A program made the position numbers and the translations under genes. Under the pieces are notes generated by a model that saw nothing but the letters and a program-made list of their open reading frames with translations, ran no database searches and was not told the origin of the DNA. A stretch of 17,095 bases of DNA from NCBI GenBank assembly GCA_902803695.1, contig CADCQX010000059.1:1-17095 (forward strand), in the 5' to 3' direction. Numbering within the stretch: the first letter of the stretch is position 1; the number at the start of each line of letters is the position of its first letter. Below, piece by piece: positions 1-6,544 of the stretch. The stretch comes from Oscillospiraceae bacterium (lineage in GTDB: Bacteria > Bacillota > Clostridia > Saccharofermentanales > Saccharofermentanaceae).

Positions 1-114
1 AACTGATGTCAAGAACTCGTGAACAGCCTGATAAAACTCCGGCTCGGATGGGTTCTTCTCAATAACCTTCTGCATAAGGCCATTGAGGTACTCGTTCTTC
101 AATGTGTATTCCAT
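1..114 (-). CDS. gdhA: NADP-specific glutamate dehydrogenase, N-terminal fragment (runs off left edge)
   Basis: The first 38 codons of a minus-strand gene are visible and the frame is open to base 1. The start ATG is at 114-112, with an AAAGGCGG ribosome binding site about six bases upstream. The segment KNPSEPEFYQAVHEFL matches the conserved opening helix of hexameric bacterial glutamate dehydrogenases, which carry a 'DEPEF/QAVEEVL' style motif at this point. The family catalyses reversible reductive amination of 2-oxoglutarate with ammonia in the cytoplasm. The substrate-binding and nucleotide-binding regions lie outside the window, so the assignment rests on this N-terminal signature only. 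A short alpha-helical opening of this kind could occur elsewhere, but the match in order and spacing is good. Confidence 0.68.
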   Translation of the reverse strand, partial: MEYTLKNEYLNGLMQKVIEKNPSEPEFYQAVHEFLTSV

Positions 115-189
115 AAAATACCGCCTTTCTTATTACGTTATATCTTTGAAGATATACATAAAACTGTTAAATAAAATATCACGAAAAAA

Positions 190-218
190 ATCTTATAACT
201 TAATTGTCCATTTTGCAA
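190..218 (-). promoter_or_regulatory. Candidate promoter of the glutamate dehydrogenase gene
   Basis: On the minus strand a TTGCAA hexamer (218-213) stands 17 bases from TAAGAT (195-190), within the 189-base gap before the glutamate dehydrogenase start. TATAAG, overlapping by two bases, is an alternative -10. Both hexamers are imperfect, so this is only a candidate. Three ATGCAA repeats lie just upstream of the -35 element, where an activator would usually bind. Confidence 0.35.
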
Positions 219-250
219 CAGTATGAATGCAATAATGCAAAATTATGCAA
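213..250. repeat. Cluster of ATGCAA/TTGCAA repeats upstream of glutamate dehydrogenase
   Basis: On the plus strand TTGCAA occurs at 213-218 and ATGCAA at 227-232, 235-240 and 245-250, all in the same orientation in an AT-rich stretch. Relative to the candidate glutamate dehydrogenase promoter, the three ATGCAA copies fall about 45-68 bases upstream of the predicted start of transcription. They may be a regulator binding site. The rest of the 115-303 gap shows no gene and no clear terminator hairpin. Confidence 0.4.
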
Positions 251-303
251 AAAACAAAATAAAAATGGCGGTTTTCGATACAAAAATGAAAGTGCAAAAG
301 AGG

Positions 304-789
304 TTATGCGTCATTCTCGAGGGTCAAAAGTTCATTTGTCTCCTCGGTTTCGGTTGACTCCCCTGCAAAAGGATCATTGGATGTCATCTCATCAGCGCTT
401 TGAATACCGAATATCTGCTTCATCTGATCAAACTTAAGTTGCGGAGTAAGCCACTTAACAGTAATGAACAAAAGCAAAATGAAGATAAGCAATAAAAGTA
501 TCCTTCTAATAGAGATCAGGAAGTGTTCATCGTTATATCTGTTATCTACATTCTGTTTTGTCGTATAACCGACCAATACATAAACCTTATTGATCTCAGT
601 TCTCTTAGGCTTATTCTTATAGTCGTTTATCTTACGCAGAACAAAACTTTTTACTTTGGTAGGAATATTAACAATAGTTCTTACATTAGTCCTGTGAATA
701 CAACCGAAAACAGAAGCGATCTTTTCTCCGAAAGACTCATCTTCCATTTCTCTGACTCTATTCATGTTCTTTGTATTATCAGAAGCCAT
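304..789 (-). CDS. Hypothetical single-pass membrane protein
   Basis: I do not recognise this 161-residue protein. It has a basic, polar N-terminal part (residues 1-93) with no signal peptide. One strong membrane segment of Ile, Leu and Phe follows at about 95-114, flanked by Arg-Arg on the N side. The tail is acidic and rich in Thr and Glu (about 131-161). The positive-inside rule suggests a cytoplasmic N-terminus and an acidic tail outside. The ATG start at 789 is preceded by a GGCAGG-like ribosome binding site. It lies 43 bases downstream of the DUF3846-like gene on the same strand and may share its transcript. A TATAAT in that gap could also act as its own -10. No catalytic motif is visible. 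Confidence 0.7.
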   Translation of the reverse strand: MASDNTKNMNRVREMEDESFGEKIASVFGCIHRTNVRTIVNIPTKVKSFVLRKINDYKNKPKRTEINKVYVLVGYTTKQNVDNRYNDEHFLISIRRILLLLIFILLLFITVKWLTPQLKFDQMKQIFGIQSADEMTSNDPFAGESTETEETNELLTLENDA

Positions 790-832
790 TCAATACCTGC
801 CAAATTTAAACTTTAATTATAATAACATACTT

Positions 833-1426
833 TTATTTCATTGAAACATTCGGAATGAGGTTAAGTTTCATGATCCTAGCCATCTCGATCGAACAATCCA
901 GCACTTCCACCTCCCCTTCTTCATCACTCAGAACAAAGATCTGCGGCATCTTAAAGTAGTCATACCCACAAGACAACCGTTCTTCAGTTAATCCTATGGT
1001 CTCACCTTCCTTATTGTGTCCTGCGAGTATCATTGTTCCTGCCACAATGTCATAGACTTCGTGATTATCCGTAAGACTTCTGTTAAGAGGCAGGCTCATG
1101 ATCTTGCCTTCTTCATTACAGATGATATCTATACCCTTAAGATCCGGGCAGGAATTGATCTCTATATTCCCTTTTACGATCCTTTGGTATTCATGAAGAT
1201 TGTTCCTTACAGAAGTAAAATACGGTTCCTCCAGCTGATCAACAACTAACACGGGTATCCTCCCTGTTACTTTGATCTCATTCCATATCTCTGAAGCTTC
1301 TTTTATTGCTTCTCGAAAACATTCAGCATCGAAAGACCTCTTGATCGAAGATCTGTCAAAGATACCGGACTGAGACTTTAAAGACAGACCTCTGGTCATG
1401 TCTGAATAGAAAATTGAATACTTCAA
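833..1426 (-). CDS. DUF3846-like protein of unknown function, TTG start
   Basis: A 197-residue soluble protein. Residues about 57-136 resemble the DUF3846 family: a 'PVLVVDQLEEPYF' strand, a helix ending in VKGNIEI, then IICNEEGKIMSLPLNR, and finally YDIVAGTMILAG. This is the order of conserved blocks in that family, whose members are common on clostridial mobile elements and phages and have no settled function. The start is TTG at 1426-1424: an excellent AGGAGGTG site lies eight to ten bases upstream, while the first ATG codon in frame (residue 10) has no such site. Neighbours give no clear functional hint. A promoter and a strong hairpin lie directly upstream. The family assignment is from pattern memory and is moderate in certainty. 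Confidence 0.65.
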   Translation of the reverse strand: MKYSIFYSDMTRGLSLKSQSGIFDRSSIKRSFDAECFREAIKEASEIWNEIKVTGRIPVLVVDQLEEPYFTSVRNNLHEYQRIVKGNIEINSCPDLKGIDIICNEEGKIMSLPLNRSLTDNHEVYDIVAGTMILAGHNKEGETIGLTEERLSCGYDYFKMPQIFVLSDEEGEVEVLDCSIEMARIMKLNLIPNVSMK

Positions 1427-1456
1427 AGTGTTGTCACCTCCTGAAAAATAAGCATT

Positions 1457-1489
1457 AAAAAAGGTACCGGAATTGATTCCGATACCTTT
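1457..1489 (-). terminator. Rho-independent terminator after the acyl-CoA synthetase fusion gene
   Basis: Read on the minus strand, AAAGGTA, one unpaired base, CGGAA, a short loop, TTCCG, one unpaired base and TACCTTT form a stem of about 12 pairs followed by a run of six T. It lies about 75 bases past the stop of the 840-residue gene and only about 30 bases before the TTG start of the DUF3846-like gene. Confidence 0.8.
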
Positions 1490-1494
1490 GGTAG

Positions 1495-1527
1495 TTTAGA
1501 TTATAATCAGATTTGTGTGTCAAACAA
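1495..1527 (-). promoter_or_regulatory. Candidate promoter of the DUF3846-like gene
   Basis: Two overlapping readings are possible on the minus strand. One is TTGACA (1523-1518) with a 17-base spacer to TCTAAA (1500-1495). The other is TTGTTT (1527-1522) with a 16-base spacer to a perfect TATAAT (1505-1500), which is part of the palindrome GATTATAATC. Either puts the transcription start at or just before the hairpin at 1489-1457, so the message would begin with that stem-loop. Confidence 0.5.
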
Positions 1528-1562
1528 GGCTTTTTAGTCTCAACTTTTCTTTCAAATGAAAA

Positions 1563-4085
1563 TTAAGCTGTTACTATCTTACTTGCATTGACGAGATTAT
1601 GTCTCTCAACAGCCTGTTCCCTCATCTTATACTTAAGGATCTTACCTGCTGCATTCATAGGAAACTCATCAACAAAGTCTACATAACGCGGAACTTTGTG
1701 CTTAGCCATATGAGTAAGAACATATTCTTTGATCTCTTCTTCAGAAGACTCTTCACCCGGCTTAAGGATGATAGCTGCGAGTATCTCTTCACCATAGTCC
1801 TTATCAGGAACACCGATAACTTGAACATCGGAAACCTTTGGATGAGTATAGATAAAATCCTCGATCTCCTTAGGATAGATGTTCTCACCGCCACGGATGA
1901 TCATATCCTTGATACGACCTGTGATCTTATAGTATCCGTCAGGAGTTCTTCTGGCAAGGTCACCTGTATGGAGCCAGCCTTCACTGTCGATAGCTGCTGC
2001 AGTTGCTTCAGGCATTTTGTAGTAGCCCTTCATGATGTTATAGCCTCTAGCAACGAACTCACCGTCAACATCATCAGGAAGATCCTGGTTTGTCTCAGGA
2101 TCAACGATCTTACACTCAACGCCGAAGATAGCCTGACCAACTGTATTTACACGCTTCTCGATGGAATCTGTCGTCTTAGACATTGTAGTAGCAGGAGAAG
2201 CCTCTGTCTGACCATATGTGATACAGATCTCAGACATATGCATCTTCTCGATAACTTCTTCCATTGTTTTGATCGGACAAGGAGATCCGGCCATGATACC
2301 TGTTCTCATGTGAGAGAAATCAGTCTTAGGGAAGTTCTCGTGACCGAGCATCGCAATAAACATTGTCGGAACACCATGGAAACATGTGATCTTTTCTCTA
2401 TTGATGCAATCCAATCCTTTTCGAGGAGAGAAAGCAGTAATAGGAGACATCGTTACACCATGTGTCATTGAAGCGGTCATGGCAAGAACCATACCGAAGC
2501 AATGGAACATAGGAACCTGGATCATCATGCGGTCTGCAGTGGAAAGATCCATACAGTCACCGATAGCCTTACCGTTATTAACAACATTATAATGTGTAAG
2601 CATAACGCCCTTAGGGAAACCGGTCGTACCTGATGTGTACTGCATATTGCAGACATCATCCTTATCGATGGTCCTTCTCAAAGCTTCTACTTCCGTATAA
2701 GAAACATTCTTAGCAAGATCATTAGCTTCCTGCCATGTATAACAACCGTCAACCTTGGAACCGCAAGTAATGATGTTCTTAAGATAAGGAAGTCTCTTAG
2801 AAACAAGACGGCCCGGCTCACTTGTCTTAAGTTCAGGACAGATCTCGTTCATGATAGAGATATAGTCAGAATCTTTAAAACCATCAATCATTACAAGTGT
2901 ATGCGTATCTGACTGCTTCAAAAGATACTCGGCCTCGTGGATCTTATAAGCCGTATTAACAGTAACAAGAACAGCTCCGATCTTTGTTGTTGCCCAGAAA
3001 GTGATATACCACTGAGGAACGTTAGTAGCCCAGATAGCTACATGATCACCCTTCTTGACGCCCATGGCGATAAGGCTTCTGGCAAAGTTATCTACATCGT
3101 CACGGAACTCCGGATATGTTCTGGTATAGTCGAGCTCTGTATAGCGGAAAGCATACTGATTAGGAAACTCTTCGCACATTCTGTCAAGGATGTCAGGGAA
3201 CGTGTAATTGATGAGACGCTCCTTAGGCCATACGTAATATCCGGTATCTCTGTTATTTCTCTGCAGGGAATGCTTATGATGCGTCTTATATGGAGCCATA
3301 TAAGTAGCAAAATTAGGAACAGCGATTCCGGCATCACAAAGATCATGAGACCATCTGTATACCCATTCGAAACTGACATATCCGATATAATTGATCGACT
3401 GAAGAGCTGCAAACATTGCTTCCAACGGCATATCACCGTTACCCATCAGCTTATATACTACTTTTCCGTCAACAACTGTACTGTCCTTAACATGAGTATA
3501 TTTAATGTACTCACCAAGGTTCTCGACTGTTGTCTCAGGTGCTTCGTTATTGAAACGGTATGGATGATGAAGATCCCAAAGAGCTGCGATCTTTCTGCTT
3601 CCGACTCTGTCGAGCAAAGCTCTCAAACGTTTTGTATCGGAATAAACACCATTTGTCTCAACAAGTAATGTTACATTATATTCTTCAGCTATCGGAACAA
3701 GCTTCATCAATGCATCATAGACCTTGTCATCATCTACTTCACCTTCCGGAGCAGGATTTCTGTCGCCAAGGATTCTTATATAGCTGGAATTAAGCTTTTT
3801 CGCAAGCTTGGAATATGAAGTAACTTCATTGATAACAGAATCCATATCAATGTCACTACTTAATACCGCACCTGAAGAAAGACAAGGAATCTCCAGATTA
3901 AGAGATTTCAGTTTTGCTACTGTGTTATCGATCTCGCTATCTCTGAATGGCAATGCCTTATATGAAATGATGTCATTTCCAAGACCTCTTAGCTCGATTC
4001 CGTCCAAACCGAAATCCTTTGCCATTGAATATATCTCCTGCCAAGTAAAGTCAGGACAAGCGAGTGTAGAAAAACAGATCTTCAT
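1563..4085 (-). CDS. Fusion: xylose-isomerase-like TIM barrel + acyl-CoA synthetase (AMP-binding)
   Basis: An 840-residue cytoplasmic fusion. Residues 1-265 form a sugar phosphate isomerase/epimerase (AP endonuclease 2-like) TIM barrel. The usual metal ligands appear intact: Glu143 (LLVETNG), Asp171 (LWDLHH), His198 (YTHVKD) and Glu240 (VSFEW). Residues about 290-840 are a full acyl-CoA synthetase: P-loop-like YTSGTTGFPKG (483-493), YGQTE (624-628), HTGD (706-709), GRIKD...GGENIYPKEIE (723-742) and the C-terminal catalytic lysine in PMNAAGK (Lys815). The synthetase half should activate a carboxylate as an acyl-adenylate and load it on CoA. The acid is unknown; the sequence resembles medium- or short-chain fatty-acid ligases. 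The ATG at 4085 has a GAGGTGA site. It is monocistronic, with its own terminator. The fusion is the odd point: each half is normally a separate protein. Confidence 0.9.
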   Translation of the reverse strand: MKICFSTLACPDFTWQEIYSMAKDFGLDGIELRGLGNDIISYKALPFRDSEIDNTVAKLKSLNLEIPCLSSGAVLSSDIDMDSVINEVTSYSKLAKKLNSSYIRILGDRNPAPEGEVDDDKVYDALMKLVPIAEEYNVTLLVETNGVYSDTKRLRALLDRVGSRKIAALWDLHHPYRFNNEAPETTVENLGEYIKYTHVKDSTVVDGKVVYKLMGNGDMPLEAMFAALQSINYIGYVSFEWVYRWSHDLCDAGIAVPNFATYMAPYKTHHKHSLQRNNRDTGYYVWPKERLINYTFPDILDRMCEEFPNQYAFRYTELDYTRTYPEFRDDVDNFARSLIAMGVKKGDHVAIWATNVPQWYITFWATTKIGAVLVTVNTAYKIHEAEYLLKQSDTHTLVMIDGFKDSDYISIMNEICPELKTSEPGRLVSKRLPYLKNIITCGSKVDGCYTWQEANDLAKNVSYTEVEALRRTIDKDDVCNMQYTSGTTGFPKGVMLTHYNVVNNGKAIGDCMDLSTADRMMIQVPMFHCFGMVLAMTASMTHGVTMSPITAFSPRKGLDCINREKITCFHGVPTMFIAMLGHENFPKTDFSHMRTGIMAGSPCPIKTMEEVIEKMHMSEICITYGQTEASPATTMSKTTDSIEKRVNTVGQAIFGVECKIVDPETNQDLPDDVDGEFVARGYNIMKGYYKMPEATAAAIDSEGWLHTGDLARRTPDGYYKITGRIKDMIIRGGENIYPKEIEDFIYTHPKVSDVQVIGVPDKDYGEEILAAIILKPGEESSEEEIKEYVLTHMAKHKVPRYVDFVDEFPMNAAGKILKYKMREQAVERHNLVNASKIVTA

Positions 4086-4196
4086 ACTTCACCTCAATTT
4101 TAAACTTTGCCTAAGTATTTTCCTTTTGAAATGAAGTTTAGTCAATCAAAAAAGCGGAACATTTATGTGCGAAAAGTACCTAAAGACGCAATAGTT

Positions 4197-4700
4197 TCAA
4201 GCTTCAGCGCTATTATACATGTACAGGAGCAAAGTTCGTGCTCTTCCGAGTCTGCGATAATAGGTCGATCTTGAAATATAAAGCATGTGGATGATTTCCG
4301 TATCAGGCATCTTCTTTACGTATTTCGCATAAAGAATGTTACTGTAATCAGTTTCCATAGACAGGATGAGATTCAAGAACTTATTGGCGATCTTATTGTT
4401 CTCGATCATAGTATCTATCTCATGCTCCTGCTTTTTCACATACTCATCAAAACCGGTGATATACCGCTCCAGACGTCTGATCTCCTCTTCGGGACTATGC
4501 TTATCAGCACTTCTGCCCAGGCTTTCCAGATTTCCTGTACGTGCATTCAAATACTGAAAATCATAGAGTTGACGGATTATATCCTCCCTCTCCCTGACTG
4601 TCGTATTATATCTGAACAGTAATGAAATAAGCTCCACATTGGAACATCTGAGATCAATATACAAATTTTCAAGTCTTCTTCTAAATTCTGCGTAATCCAT
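4197..4700 (-). CDS. Sigma-70 region 4-like / phage-type HTH regulator
   Basis: A 167-residue, charged, probably cytoplasmic DNA-binding protein. A central helical stretch (about 68-105) rich in Glu, Arg and Lys looks like a coiled coil. Residues about 112-158 resemble sigma region 4 and the HTH regulators related to it (phage ArpU/DUF1492-type): a 'YSNILYAKYV' helix, then DTEIIHML and SRSTYYRRLGRA as a helix-turn-helix. It lacks sigma region 2, so it is not a complete sigma factor. The ATG at 4700 is preceded by AGGGGGTG. The gene is divergent from lexA across a 109-base gap containing the LexA box, so it may belong to the SOS response. No terminator is clear downstream. A degenerate phage remnant is possible, though no other phage genes are present. 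Confidence 0.65.
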   Translation of the reverse strand: MDYAEFRRRLENLYIDLRCSNVELISLLFRYNTTVREREDIIRQLYDFQYLNARTGNLESLGRSADKHSPEEEIRRLERYITGFDEYVKKQEHEIDTMIENNKIANKFLNLILSMETDYSNILYAKYVKKMPDTEIIHMLYISRSTYYRRLGRARTLLLYMYNSAEA

Positions 4701-4738
4701 AATTACACACCCCCTATACCTACAATAAAATCAGAAAA

Positions 4739-4752
4739 AGAACAAGTGTTTG
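4739..4752. promoter_or_regulatory. LexA box (SOS operator), Gram-positive type
   Basis: AGAACAAGTGTTTG matches the Bacillus-type consensus CGAACRNRYGTTYG at 13 of 14 positions; only the first base differs. It overlaps the TTGACA -35 element of the lexA promoter, so bound LexA should block RNA polymerase, giving autorepression. It lies 39 bases upstream of the divergent 4197-4700 gene and could repress that too. Confidence 0.85.
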
Positions 4753-4778
4753 ACAAACATAAACACTTAAACTAAAAT
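4750..4778 (+). promoter_or_regulatory. lexA promoter (sigma-A type)
   Basis: A perfect TTGACA at 4750-4755 and TAAAAT at 4773-4778 are separated by exactly 17 bases. Transcription should start near 4785, about 25 bases before the lexA ATG. The -35 lies in the LexA box. A perfect 8-base inverted repeat, AAGTGTTT (4744-4751) and AAACACTT (4761-4768) with a 9-base spacer, overlaps the -35 and spacer. Confidence 0.85.
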
Positions 4779-4809
4779 TGTAATAGAAAATATGTTTGGA
4801 GGTAGAAAT

Positions 4810-5481
4810 ATGTCTGATCAAACAACATCAAATAAGAGCAATAAATCTATTGAACGTGTTTATAATTTCGTCAAAAACTACATTCACGATAATGCTATGT
4901 CTCCTTCTGTAAGAGATATTTGTATAGGATCAGGACTTAAATCTACATCCTCAGTTCATACCTATCTCAAGAAACTTGATGCAATGGGTAAGATCGAATA
5001 TAGACCTGGTATGCGTAGAGCTATTATCATCAAAAATACCGATTCTTCAATTGATGATAATTCCGAACCCAACATCACAAAAGATTCTCGTGCTGATGTT
5101 GTCAAACTCTCTTGTCTAGGAAAAATTACTGCCGGTGTACCGATCTATGCTCATGAAGACAGAAGTGATTCATTTTATGTAGACAAATCTGTTATCGGAA
5201 GTTCCGAATGCTTTTTGTTAAAAGTAAGCGGAAGCAGTATGATCGGCGCACACATCTGTGATGGCGACTACCTTATCATTAGGAAACAAAACTCCTGCGA
5301 GGAAGGTGACATTGTCGCTGCATTGATCGGTGATGAAGCTACTGTAAAACGATTTGGAAATATGAATGGTAAACCTTATCTTTTCCCTGAAAATGATTTC
5401 TATCAACCGATACCTTTTGATACTGCTGAATGCAGGATCCTCGGAAAAGTTGTCGGACTTCACAGATATACTATTAACTGA
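4810..5481 (+). CDS. lexA: LexA, SOS response transcriptional repressor
   Basis: LexA represses DNA-damage genes and cleaves itself when RecA filaments form on single-stranded DNA. This 223-residue protein has the winged helix-turn-helix at about 11-70 (SPSVRDI, then GLKSTSSVHTYLKKL). The cleavage site is Ala108-Gly109 in ITAGVPI. The catalytic serine is Ser143 in SGSSM and the general base is Lys180 in ATVKRF, all as expected for a self-cleaving S24 peptidase. An upstream in-frame ATG at 4792 exists, but the GGAGG site at 4798-4802 lies between the two, so 4810 is the real start. The gene has its own promoter with a LexA box and converges on the miaB-mutS-mutL-miaA operon, so repair genes are clustered here. 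Confidence 0.96.
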   Translation: MSDQTTSNKSNKSIERVYNFVKNYIHDNAMSPSVRDICIGSGLKSTSSVHTYLKKLDAMGKIEYRPGMRRAIIIKNTDSSIDDNSEPNITKDSRADVVKLSCLGKITAGVPIYAHEDRSDSFYVDKSVIGSSECFLLKVSGSSMIGAHICDGDYLIIRKQNSCEEGDIVAALIGDEATVKRFGNMNGKPYLFPENDFYQPIPFDTAECRILGKVVGLHRYTIN

Positions 5482-5593
5482 CACCTCCTTGTTCTAAAGT
5501 TTTTTTATACTTTATCAAGGATCTTCTTCGTTTTTAATAAGCAAAACGTTTAGTTAACACATTCTTTACCGTTAGTCTCAATATTTGCGAAGT

Positions 5594-6544
5594 CTATTCT
5601 TTTGAGATCTGATCGATGATATAATTAAGAGTTGTGGGCACGTCATCAATATTGATGATGTGCCTTTTTTCCATATACCTGAACCAGGTAAGCTGTCTTT
5701 TTGCATAATGTCTTGAGCGAAGCTTTATCTCATAGATTGATTTATCCAGCGAACAGGTTCCCTCAAAATAGTCAAACAACTCTTTATATCCTATTGCCTG
5801 TTTAGCTGTTGATCTTTCGAGTTTGCCGGAATCATAAAGTGCTTTTGCCTCGTCGATCAATCCTTCTTCTATCATCTGATCGACTCTCTTATTGATGCGG
5901 TCATAAATGATACTTCTGTCGTAATCCAAAGTAAAAAGCTTAAATGGATAAACAGGACCTTCATTTTTAGAGTTCTCATTCCACCAGGTAAATGTCTTTC
6001 CTGTTGAAAGATAAACAGCATACGCTCTTATTACTCTTCTGGTGTTGTTCTTATGGATCTTTGCTGAAGCAACAGGATCGATCGACTGCAACTTATCATA
6101 TATGTCATCGATACCGTTTGTATCGTACTCGGCATAAAGGTCTTCTATTATCTTCTTATCAACTGGCTCATCAACATATTTGATACCTTCATAAAGAGCA
6201 GTAACATATTGACCTGTTCCTCCGCAAAGGACCGGCATCTTCTCTCTTTTCAAGATATCTTCGATAACATTAACGGTCCTTAAAGCAAAATCATTTACAG
6301 AGAAAACGGCATCAGGATCAACTATATCGATCATGTGATGAGGAACAAGGCTTTGTTCTTCTTTAGTTACTTTAGCTGTGCCGATATCAAGACCCTTATA
6401 GATCTGCATAGAGTCACAGGATATGATCTCTCCGTTGATCTTTAAAGCAAGTTCAATCGCAAGTGAACTCTTGCCACTTGCAGTTGGTCCTGCGATTATA
6501 GGGATATATCTGTAAGAAGAATTGTATTCAGAAAGCTCTTTCAT
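5594..6544 (-). CDS. miaA: MiaA, tRNA dimethylallyltransferase
   Basis: MiaA moves a dimethylallyl group from dimethylallyl diphosphate to N6 of adenosine 37 in tRNAs reading UNN codons, giving i6A. At 316 residues it has normal length. It shows the P-loop GPTASGKS (19-26), DSMQIYKGLDIGTAK (44-58) with the conserved Asp, HHMIDIVDP (69-77), GGTGQY (108-113), NNTRRVIRA (166-174), QAIGYKEL (249-256) and RHYAKRQLTWFR (278-289). It is last in the operon; its ATG overlaps the mutL stop by one base (TGATG), with an AAGGA site seven bases upstream. The product is the substrate of MiaB, encoded first in the same operon. Its 3' end carries a strong terminator on the opposite strand. Confidence 0.97.
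   Translation of the reverse strand: MKELSEYNSSYRYIPIIAGPTASGKSSLAIELALKINGEIISCDSMQIYKGLDIGTAKVTKEEQSLVPHHMIDIVDPDAVFSVNDFALRTVNVIEDILKREKMPVLCGGTGQYVTALYEGIKYVDEPVDKKIIEDLYAEYDTNGIDDIYDKLQSIDPVASAKIHKNNTRRVIRAYAVYLSTGKTFTWWNENSKNEGPVYPFKLFTLDYDRSIIYDRINKRVDQMIEEGLIDEAKALYDSGKLERSTAKQAIGYKELFDYFEGTCSLDKSIYEIKLRSRHYAKRQLTWFRYMEKRHIINIDDVPTTLNYIIDQISKE
5637..5670 (+). terminator. Probable lexA terminator, embedded antisense in the miaA 3' end
   Basis: On the plus strand a 12-pair stem, GGCACGTCATCA (5637-5648) and TGATGATGTGCC (5653-5664) with one G-U pair and a four-base ATAT loop, is followed directly by six T (5665-5670). This is a textbook rho-independent terminator. It is 155 bases past the lexA stop and inside miaA codons for KRHIINIDDVP. 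On the minus strand no T run follows, so it should act only on transcripts from lexA. Confidence 0.82.

Noticed and set aside
1599..2471. Long plus-strand open frame of 290 codons opposite the fusion gene
   Set aside because: It is the antisense shadow of the strongly conserved acyl-CoA synthetase domain, has no ribosome binding site, and gives a protein with no recognisable pattern.
4197..4700. The sigma4-like gene as evidence of a prophage
   Set aside because: No phage structural, integrase or lysis genes, att repeats or base-composition shift are visible around it.
4792..4809. An in-frame upstream ATG that would add six residues to LexA
   Set aside because: The GGAGG ribosome binding site lies inside this stretch and points to the ATG at 4810.
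5487..5520. Short stem-loop CCTTG/CAAGG with inner AAAGT/ACTTT directly after lexA, as a terminator
   Set aside because: The stem is broken by unpaired bases, is AT-rich, and has no T run after it; the hairpin at 5637-5670 is far better.
5529..5548. CGTTTT/AAAACG hairpin as a miaA terminator
   Set aside because: Only six pairs, mostly A-T, with no T tract on the minus strand. No convincing miaA terminator was found.
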